6,150 bases of DNA, taken from Anaerolineales bacterium UBA6663 (GTDB taxonomy: Bacteria; Chloroflexota; Anaerolineae; Anaerolineales; UBA6663). Below, one piece after another: positions 1 to 4,460 of this stretch (the stretch's first letter is position 1; every line of letters starts with the position of its first letter). The translations under genes and the position numbers were made by a program. The notes under the pieces are model-generated. The model did no database searches and was not told where the DNA came from. It saw only the letters and a list, made by a program, of their open reading frames with translations. Where the stretch lies: the NCBI GenBank assembly GCA_002455335.1, contig DKKP01000129.1:1-6150 (forward strand), read 5' to 3'.

Positions 1-144
1 ACGAAGACGCCGTCGATGACCCGTACGCCGAGCCCGACGAAGACGCCGTCGATGACGCGGACGCCGAGCCCGACCAAGACGCCGTCGATGACGCGCACGC
101 CCAAACCCACCAAGACTCTCAAGCCGACGCGGACGCCGAAGCCC
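1..144 (+). repeat. 36-bp in-frame tandem repeat, four copies
   Basis: Four consecutive 36-bp units lie at 1-36, 37-72, 73-108 and 109-144, each encoding 12 residues: TKTPSMTRTPSP twice, then TKTPSMTRTPKP, then TKTLKPTRTPKP. The first two DNA units differ at only two positions, and divergence rises toward the globular domain. This gradient is what recent slippage or unequal exchange in the upstream part of the array would leave. The array continues to the window edge, so its full copy number is unknown. A 21-bp stretch of the fourth unit (123-143) recurs exactly at 747-767, at the end of the same gene. Confidence 0.9.
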
Positions 145-771
145 AGTGCTACGCTGACACCAACTGTGACGCCGGTGCCGATCGCGGTCCTGAAGACCTG
201 GCCGGTGGGCGCGTGGGTCGAACTTGATGCGACAGTGATTGTGCCGCCTGGGGTGCTCGGTGCGCGGGTGCTCGTGGTTCAGGATGCGACAGGCTCGATC
301 CCGGTCTATCTGGGCCGGGGCGCCTGGCCACCCGGCGTGATTCCTGGAAACGGCTTTCATGCGCTGGGTCTGAGTCGCCTTCGCGGCGGCGTACTGGAGT
401 TCTATGTTCGTCTCCTGCCGCAGGCGTCGTTCTCGCCACCGGGCGCAGTGCCGGCGCCAGTCCCGATCACGACAGGCGGCGCGGCGCAGCATCCCTACGA
501 GGTCGTCACCGTGACCGGCCGGGTGACGCGGTTGGAATCGTCGGCACTGTGGATCGACGATGGCAGCGGGGTTGTGCGGATCCCGTTCGGGGCGGCCAAC
601 GGGCTCAAACGTCCCCAGGTGAGCCGTGGGGAGACGATCACGCTGACCGGCCTGGTCATCGTGCAATCGGCGACGACGACCCGATCGGCCGGTTGGCAGA
701 TCCAACCCAGAGGCCCGGCGGATGTCGGCACCCTGGCGATCCTGCGGCCGACGCGGACGCCGAAGCCGTGA
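1..771 (+). CDS. Thr-Pro-repeat, tandem OB-fold-like protein, 3' part only
   Basis: The frame is open to the left edge, so the true start lies outside the window; the ATG codons at 16 and 52 fall inside repeat units and are not credible starts. The visible product has three parts. First come about 55 residues of Thr/Pro/Lys/Arg/Ser-rich linker with a 12-residue period. Then come two beta-rich segments (about nt 199-420 and 493-735) that look like OB folds: each has an alternating hydrophobic strand pattern and a turn before a strand (VVQDATGSIPVYLG in the first, LWIDDGSGVVRIPFG in the second). Last is a TRTPKP motif at the C-terminus. There are no cysteines and no membrane segment. Low-complexity TP linkers of this kind usually join domains of exported or surface proteins, and in Chloroflexota they often occur beside lamin-tail or OB-fold domains; that is family knowledge, not seen here. 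The specific function is unknown. Stop codon is TGA. Confidence 0.8.
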   Translation, partial: TKTPSMTRTPSPTKTPSMTRTPSPTKTPSMTRTPKPTKTLKPTRTPKPSATLTPTVTPVPIAVLKTWPVGAWVELDATVIVPPGVLGARVLVVQDATGSIPVYLGRGAWPPGVIPGNGFHALGLSRLRGGVLEFYVRLLPQASFSPPGAVPAPVPITTGGAAQHPYEVVTVTGRVTRLESSALWIDDGSGVVRIPFGAANGLKRPQVSRGETITLTGLVIVQSATTTRSAGWQIQPRGPADVGTLAILRPTRTPKP

Positions 772-774
772 AGT

Positions 775-812
775 ATGGAGCGTAGAGCGTGGAGCGTGAA
801 TCGTGGAGCCTG
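775..812 (+). repeat. GGAGCGTG-type dispersed repeat, left patch
   Basis: Degenerate copies of GGAGCGT/GTGGAGC follow within four bases of the preceding stop codon. The 14-bp core GAGCGTGGAGCGTG at 785-798 is the exact reverse complement of 967-980, so this patch and the one before gatC face each other across about 170 bases. Its frame-1 translation (MERRAWSVNRGAW) is the kind of spurious peptide such intergenic repeats produce in many genomes, and should not be taken as coding. Confidence 0.7.
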
Positions 813-823
813 GTGGGCTAGAG

Positions 824-838
824 TCCGCCCTTGGCGGA
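824..838. other. 6-bp hairpin downstream of the OB-fold gene
   Basis: TCCGCC (824-829) pairs perfectly with GGCGGA (833-838) around a 3-base CTT loop. It lies 53 bases after the stop of the upstream gene. No T-run follows, only AAA and then GC-rich sequence, so it is at best an atypical terminator for that gene. A second possible stem in the same gap is CCTTGG (919-924) with CCAAGG (934-939), with a 9-base loop. No gene is supported in the remainder of 772-1026. Confidence 0.35.
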
Positions 839-966
839 AATGGCGCGCCTCAACGGAGATTCTTTGTGCTCATGCAGCGCGCCTCATGACCACCGGGCGC
901 GGCACTCAGAATGGTCAACCTTGGCTGAGTGGCCCAAGGCCCGTGTGTCTCCGGGAAGTGGTGAAG

Positions 967-1013
967 CACGCTCCACGCTCCACGCACAACGCTCCACGCA
1001 CAACGCTCCACGC
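967..1013 (+). repeat. 14-bp tandem repeat abutting the gatC promoter
   Basis: The unit GCTCCACGCACAAC occurs at 977-990 and 991-1004, with a partial third copy at 1005-1013. It is preceded by CACGCTCCACGCTC (967-980), the reverse complement of the left patch core at 785-798. The array ends exactly where the TATAAT of the gatC promoter begins, so the whole -35 region of gatC consists of repeat sequence. Confidence 0.8.
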
Positions 1014-1019
1014 TATAAT
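1014..1019 (+). promoter_or_regulatory. gatCA -10 box, probable leaderless start
   Basis: This is a perfect TATAAT followed by 7 bases (CGCCCGC) and the gatC ATG at 1027. A start site at the usual distance from a -10 box would fall on or within a base or two of the A of that ATG, giving an mRNA with no 5' leader. No Shine-Dalgarno sequence is present upstream. The -35 position at a 17-bp spacing reads GCTCCA, a poor match to TTGACA. Confidence 0.65.
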
Positions 1020-1026
1020 CGCCCGC

Positions 1027-1332
1027 ATGTCACTTTCGCGAGAAGAGATCGATCACATCGCCGCGCTGGCGCGACTGCGCCTCACCGAGGCCGAGAAGGA
1101 CCTGTACCGGGGACAGCTGTCTGCGGTGCTGGATTACATCGCCAAGCTGTCGGAGGTCGACACGACGCCGATCCCACCGACGGCGACTGTACTGCCCCTG
1201 CGCACCGTGCTGCGGCCCGATGTCGTGCGGCCATCGCTACCGGTGCCCGAACTCCTGCGCAACGCACCGGATGCCGCGGACGACATGTTCCGCGTCCCGC
1301 CCGTGCTCGACGGCGGCGCTGAAGGTGGGTGA
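1027..1332 (+). CDS. gatC: Asp-tRNA(Asn)/Glu-tRNA(Gln) amidotransferase subunit C
   Basis: GatC is the small subunit of the cytoplasmic GatCAB complex, which converts misacylated Glu-tRNA(Gln) and/or Asp-tRNA(Asn) to Gln-tRNA(Gln) and Asn-tRNA(Asn). GatC wraps the GatA-GatB interface and has no active site. The 101-residue product has the family layout: an N-terminal helix MSLSREEIDHIAALARLRLTEAE, a second helix (GQLSAVLDYIAKLSEVDT), an extended proline-rich stretch (IPPTATVLPLRTVLRPDVV), and a C-terminal LRNAPDAADDMFRVPPVL segment. The reading frame is open upstream to 772, which would allow a start at 775, but the extra 84 residues would be translated repeat and are rejected. The ATG at 1027 fits family length and lies just behind a TATAAT box. 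gatA follows after 3 bases, so the two genes are co-transcribed. Confidence 0.96.
   Translation: MSLSREEIDHIAALARLRLTEAEKDLYRGQLSAVLDYIAKLSEVDTTPIPPTATVLPLRTVLRPDVVRPSLPVPELLRNAPDAADDMFRVPPVLDGGAEGG
1322..1328 (+). promoter_or_regulatory. Shine-Dalgarno sequence of gatA
   Basis: AAGGTGG matches the AAGGAGG consensus at six of seven positions and lies 7 bases before the gatA ATG, inside the last codons of gatC. It is the only clear ribosome binding site in front of a complete gene in this window, and it supports ATG 1336 as the start. Confidence 0.75.
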
Positions 1333-1335
1333 ACG

Positions 1336-2790
1336 ATGACGTTGACCGACCTCACCCTGCAGGAGGCCGCCGCGCGACTGGCGGCCGGCTCCATCAGCAG
1401 CCGCGAACTCACAGCCGCGCATCTCGATCGAATCGCGACGGTCGACCCGCGCCTGAATGCGTACCTCACCGTCACGGCCGAGCAGGCGCTGGCCCAGGCC
1501 GAAGCCGCGGACGCGCAACGCACGGCGGGCGGCGAGACGCCACCGCTGCTTGGCGTGCCGTTGGCGATCAAGGACGTGCTCTGTCTGCAGGCCACGCGCA
1601 CGACGGCCGGTTCGCGCATCCTCGAGAACTTCGTCGCGCCGTACACGGCCACGGCCGTGCAGCGTCTGCTCGATGCGGGCGCCGTGATCCTGGGCAAGCT
1701 CAACTGCGACGAGTTCGCGATGGGCTCGTCGACCGAGAATTCGGCCTATGGCCCGACCCGCAACCCCTGGGATCTCGATCGGGTGCCCGGGGGCTCGTCG
1801 GGGGGCAGCGCCGCGGCCGTCGCAGCCCGGTTGACGCTCGGCGCACTGGGCACCGACACCGGGGGCAGTGTGCGTCAGCCGGCTTCGTTCTGCGGTGTGG
1901 TTGGGCTCAAGACCAGCTATGGGCGCGTCAGCCGCTACGGCCTGATCGCCTATGGCTCTTCGCTCGACTCGATCGGGCCGCTGGCGCGCACCGTCGCCGA
2001 CGCGGCGCTGCTCTTCAGCCAGATCGCGGGCCATGACCCACGCGATGCGACCTCGATGCCTATGCCCGTGCCCGCGCTCGGCGGTTGGACCGAGGACCTC
2101 AGAGGTCTGCGCGTCGGCGTGCCGCGCGAGTACTTCATCGACGGTATGCAGCCCGCGGTCGAGCAGGCCGTGCGCGCTGCGATCGACCACCTACAGGCGC
2201 TCGGCGCAACCCCGATCGAGATTTCGTTGCCGCACACGGCGTACGCGGTGCCCGTGTACTACCTGATCGCGCCAGCCGAGGCCTCGGCCAACCTGGCGCG
2301 CTTCGAAGGCGTGCGCTACGGCCCGCGCGCCGAGGCCGATGCCTTGTGGGACGTGTTCGAGAAGACGCGTGGTGAGCGCTTCGGCGCCGAGGTCAAGCGC
2401 CGCATCATGCTCGGGACCTACGCGCTCTCGGCCGGTTACTACGACGCCTTCTACGGCCAGGCGCAAAAGGTGCGCACCCTGATCAAACGCGACTTCGATC
2501 AGGCCTTCGAGCAGGTCGACGTGATCGCCTGCCCGGTTGCGCCAACGACGGCCTTCCCGATCGGCACCAAGGTCGACGATCCCCTGGCCATGTACCTTGA
2601 AGATGTGTTCACGCTGCCGCCAAGCCTGGCCGGCATCCCGGGGCTCTCGGTGCCTTGCGGCAACGACGCCGAGGGCTTGCCGATCGGCCTTCAGTTGCTT
2701 GGCCCGGCCTTCGGCGAGGAGCGTGTGCTGCGCGTCGGTCATGCCTACGAACAGACCACCGATTGGCATCACGCAACGCCGGCGCTCTGA
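1336..2790 (+). CDS. gatA: Asp-tRNA(Asn)/Glu-tRNA(Gln) amidotransferase subunit A
   Basis: GatA is the glutaminase subunit of GatCAB. It releases ammonia from glutamine (or asparagine) and passes it through a channel to GatB, where the tRNA-bound Glu or Asp is amidated. The 484-residue product is full length and belongs to the amidase-signature family. The Ser-cis-Ser-Lys triad is intact: Lys79 in [10 protein letters not shown], Ser154 in [10 protein letters not shown], and the nucleophile Ser178 in [12 protein letters not shown]. These fall at the same residue numbers as reported for Staphylococcus aureus GatA. Other family landmarks are [26 protein letters not shown] (residues 121-146), [26 protein letters not shown] (190-215) and the C-terminal [10 protein letters not shown]. 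It lies 3 bases behind gatC. gatB is not in the window. A general amidase is the alternative, but pairing with gatC and the full GatA motif set make that unlikely. Confidence 0.98.
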   Translation: MTLTDLTLQEAAARLAAGSISSRELTAAHLDRIATVDPRLNAYLTVTAEQALAQAEAADAQRTAGGETPPLLGVPLAIKDVLCLQATRTTAGSRILENFVAPYTATAVQRLLDAGAVILGKLNCDEFAMGSSTENSAYGPTRNPWDLDRVPGGSSGGSAAAVAARLTLGALGTDTGGSVRQPASFCGVVGLKTSYGRVSRYGLIAYGSSLDSIGPLARTVADAALLFSQIAGHDPRDATSMPMPVPALGGWTEDLRGLRVGVPREYFIDGMQPAVEQAVRAAIDHLQALGATPIEISLPHTAYAVPVYYLIAPAEASANLARFEGVRYGPRAEADALWDVFEKTRGERFGAEVKRRIMLGTYALSAGYYDAFYGQAQKVRTLIKRDFDQAFEQVDVIACPVAPTTAFPIGTKVDDPLAMYLEDVFTLPPSLAGIPGLSVPCGNDAEGLPIGLQLLGPAFGEERVLRVGHAYEQTTDWHHATPAL

Positions 2791-2791
2791 A

Positions 2792-2811
2792 GGCCCGAGC
2801 CTTAGCGGGCC
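2792..2811 (+). terminator. Possible hairpin terminator after gatA
   Basis: GGCCCG (2792-2797) pairs with CGGGCC (2806-2811), a 6-bp all-GC stem with an 8-base loop, starting two bases after the gatA stop. No T-tract follows, so it does not meet the classical intrinsic terminator rule. An alternative pairing, CCGAG (2795-2799) with CTCGG (2815-2819), competes for the same bases. The remaining 55 or so bases before the next promoter show nothing else. Confidence 0.35.
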
Positions 2812-2866
2812 GCTCTCGGCAAACTAACGCGCCACAAACCCAACCGACCGGCTGTCAAGTGCGGCT

Positions 2867-2872
2867 TATGAT
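2867..2872 (+). promoter_or_regulatory. -10 box of the zinc-ribbon gene, probable leaderless start
   Basis: TATGAT lies 6 bases (GACCGC) before the ATG at 2879. A transcript starting at the normal distance would begin at that ATG. No Shine-Dalgarno sequence is visible. At a 17-bp spacing the -35 site reads CCGACC, which shares only the GAC core with TTGACA. Confidence 0.55.
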
Positions 2873-2878
2873 GACCGC

Positions 2879-3445
2879 ATGGCCCTTCAGCCGACCTTTG
2901 CCGCTGCGTTCGCCCGCGAGTTGACCTGCCCAGGTTGCGACAGGCGCGGTCTGCTGCCGCTCGACGCGCATACCGCCGAGTGCCCGGCCTGCAGCGCCGA
3001 GGTCACGGTCGCCGACATCCTGTGCCCGGAGTGCGGGCGGATCAACCCTTCGGATGCGGCCCTCTGCATCACGTGCAACACAGGTCTGTGGCGCGCCTGC
3101 CCGAATTGCGGGACGCGCAACTGGGCCGGCGCCCAGGATTGCCCGCGCTGCGGCCGTCGTATCGACCCGCTCGGCCGTCTCCTCGATCGCCATGTCGACG
3201 TCCATGTCCAACGCAGCGCGCGCACCGACGATCTGGTGCATGGAAAGCAACTCGACGGGTGGGCCGCGCAGCGCGTGATGGATGAGCTCCAGACCATTGA
3301 AGACCGGCGTCTGGCGCAGATCGAGGCCGATAAACGTCAGGCCCGGATCGAGAATCGACGCATGCTCGTCCTCAGCCTGATCTTGGCTGCGTTCTTTGCC
3401 CTCGGCGCCCTCGGCGTCTCGATGTTCCTGCTCTTTGCCCGCTGA
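2879..3445 (+). CDS. Tail-anchored triple zinc-ribbon protein, function unknown
   Basis: The 188-residue product has three visible parts. The N-terminal half holds six CxxC knuckles: C17/C20, C35/C38, C49/C52, C63/C66, C74/C77 and C88/C91. Taken in order they pair into three four-cysteine sites, as in double-zinc-ribbon (DZR-type) proteins, each probably holding one Zn2+. Residues about 125-160 are a highly charged helix (QRVMDELQTIEDRRLAQIEADKRQARIENR), likely coiled coil or amphipathic. Residues 162-186 form one hydrophobic membrane helix that ends two residues before the C-terminus. There is no N-terminal signal peptide, so the zinc domains should face the cytoplasm with the protein inserted by its tail. 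The start is supported by the TATGAT box just upstream. It seems to be transcribed alone. Zinc ribbons of this type may bind nucleic acid or protein; no partner can be named from the sequence. Confidence 0.85.
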   Translation: MALQPTFAAAFARELTCPGCDRRGLLPLDAHTAECPACSAEVTVADILCPECGRINPSDAALCITCNTGLWRACPNCGTRNWAGAQDCPRCGRRIDPLGRLLDRHVDVHVQRSARTDDLVHGKQLDGWAAQRVMDELQTIEDRRLAQIEADKRQARIENRRMLVLSLILAAFFALGALGVSMFLLFAR

Positions 3446-3466
3446 GCGTCGTGGGTGCACGGGCAA

Positions 3467-3509
3467 CCGGATGCCCCAGTATCCGGCCTGGATGCCCTAT
3501 CATCAGGCC
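3467..3509 (+). other. Two overlapping hairpins between the zinc-ribbon gene and scpA
   Basis: Hairpin A pairs CCGGAT (3467-3472) with ATCCGG (3481-3486). Hairpin B pairs GGCCT-G-GATG (3485-3494, one bulged G) with CATCAGGCC (3501-3509) around a 6-base loop. The two share bases 3485-3486, so they cannot both form fully. There is no T-run. If scpA is leaderless, both lie upstream of its transcript, and they would act as the 3' end of the zinc-ribbon mRNA or as protein-binding DNA. Nothing else is evident in the 122-base gap apart from the scpA promoter. Confidence 0.4.
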
Positions 3510-3554
3510 GTGCACACCGCCAGGCCGACAGTAGCGCAGACCCGGCGCAGCGGG

Positions 3555-3560
3555 TATGAT
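3555..3560 (+). promoter_or_regulatory. scpA -10 box, probable leaderless start
   Basis: TATGAT is followed by 7 bases (CCCGCCC) and the ATG at 3568. The ATG at 3556-3558, which is in frame with scpA, is part of this box, and this argues against it as the translation start. No Shine-Dalgarno sequence and no good -35 hexamer are seen. Confidence 0.55.
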
Positions 3561-3567
3561 CCCGCCC

Positions 3568-4449
3568 ATGACTGATGCGCACCCCCCTGAGTCTGCGGCC
3601 GACGAGCCGCCGATCGCGCCAACTGAGGCGCCGACCCCGACCACCGGTACCCCGGTTGAGCCGCAGCCCGATACCATCAGCCTGCTTCGCCCTGGCTATA
3701 CGGTTCAGCTCCCGGTGTTCTCGGGACCGCTCGACCTGTTGTTGCAGTTGATCGAGCGCGAAGAGCTCGAGATCACGACTGTCGCGCTGGCTCAGGTCAC
3801 CGATCAGTTCGTCAGCTATGTGCGCATGATGGAGCAGCTCAACCTCGGCGAGCTGGCTGACTTCTTGAGCATTGCCGCGCGTCTGATCCTGATCAAATCG
3901 GAGGCGCTGTTGCCGCGCCCGGTCGAGCGCGCGCCGGGTGAAGAAGACCCGGGTGAGGAGCTCGCGCGCCAGCTGATCGCGTACAAGCGTTACAAGCAGG
4001 TCGCGCTCGGGCTCCGTCAACGTGAGGATGCCAACCTGCAGACCTACGTCCGGCTTGCGCCGCCGCCCAAGATCGAGAAGCAACTCGATCTGAGCAACGT
4101 GACGACCATCGATCTTCTCGAAGCCGTGCGACGGGCGCTGGCCCTGCTGCCGCCCGACACGCCCGAGCTGGGCACCGTGGTCGCGCCGCCGAAGGTCACG
4201 ATCCGCGACCAGATCCGACGTCTGGCCGATGCCTTCAAATCCAGCGGCGGCCGGGTTGCTTTCCACGACGTGTTGGCGCAATCGGCCAGTCGAATGGAGA
4301 TCATGGTCACGTTCCTGGCCGCGCTTGAGTTGATCAAACGGCGCAAGGTCGAGGCGCAGCAATCCGAACTCTTTGGCGTGATCGACCTGATCGCGCTCAC
4401 CGACTGGACCGACGACGAGGCGCTCTTCACTGAGCTGGAATTCGAATGA
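3568..4449 (+). CDS. scpA: Segregation and condensation protein A (kleisin)
   Basis: ScpA is the kleisin subunit that bridges the heads of the SMC dimer and binds ScpB, forming the condensin complex that compacts and separates chromosomes. The 293-residue product shows the family signature VQLPVFSGPLDLLLQLIERE (residues 46-65). It is followed by the N-terminal helical domain, with SIAARLILIKSEALLP at 101-116, then a charged linker (about 117-150). The C-terminal winged-helix region (about 205-275, VTIRDQIRRLADAF and MVTFLAALELIKRRKV) contacts the SMC cap. The first 40 or so residues are a Pro/Thr/Glu/Ala-rich, probably disordered extension, making the protein somewhat longer than typical ScpA (about 250 residues). 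I chose ATG 3568 over the in-frame ATG 3556 because the latter lies within the -10 box. scpB, often the next gene, is absent; the neighbour is convergent. Confidence 0.94.
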   Translation: MTDAHPPESAADEPPIAPTEAPTPTTGTPVEPQPDTISLLRPGYTVQLPVFSGPLDLLLQLIEREELEITTVALAQVTDQFVSYVRMMEQLNLGELADFLSIAARLILIKSEALLPRPVERAPGEEDPGEELARQLIAYKRYKQVALGLRQREDANLQTYVRLAPPPKIEKQLDLSNVTTIDLLEAVRRALALLPPDTPELGTVVAPPKVTIRDQIRRLADAFKSSGGRVAFHDVLAQSASRMEIMVTFLAALELIKRRKVEAQQSELFGVIDLIALTDWTDDEALFTELEFE

Positions 4450-4460
4450 GCGTGATGCCC

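Noticed and set aside
769..771. TGA as a recoded or read-through codon joining the OB-fold protein to the open frame leading into gatC
   Set aside because: All genes in the window end in TGA at family-appropriate lengths, no internal TGA occurs in gatA or scpA, and the sequence after 771 is repeat-derived.
775..1013. CRISPR array or insertion sequence suggested by the repeats
   Set aside because: Units are only about 14 bp with no regularly sized unique spacers, there is no transposase, and no target-site duplication is apparent.
1329..2036. A plus-strand frame overlapping gatA in another phase
   Set aside because: gatA is unambiguous in its own frame with all catalytic residues; this is a GC-driven shadow.
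1237..2190. A 317-codon minus-strand frame opposite gatC and gatA
   Set aside because: It is antisense to gatCA and has low-complexity Arg/Gly/Ala composition with no recognisable motif.
3380..3445. Similarity of the antisense of the zinc-ribbon membrane helix to GAGACGCCGAGGGC-type intergenic repeats
   Set aside because: It is explained by the Ala/Leu/Gly codons of the membrane helix in an intact frame; a repeat insertion is not needed.
3556..3558. ATG 3556 as the scpA start
   Set aside because: It lies inside the TATGAT box, adds only four residues (MIPP), and has no ribosome binding site; ATG 3568 has the spacing shared by the other genes.
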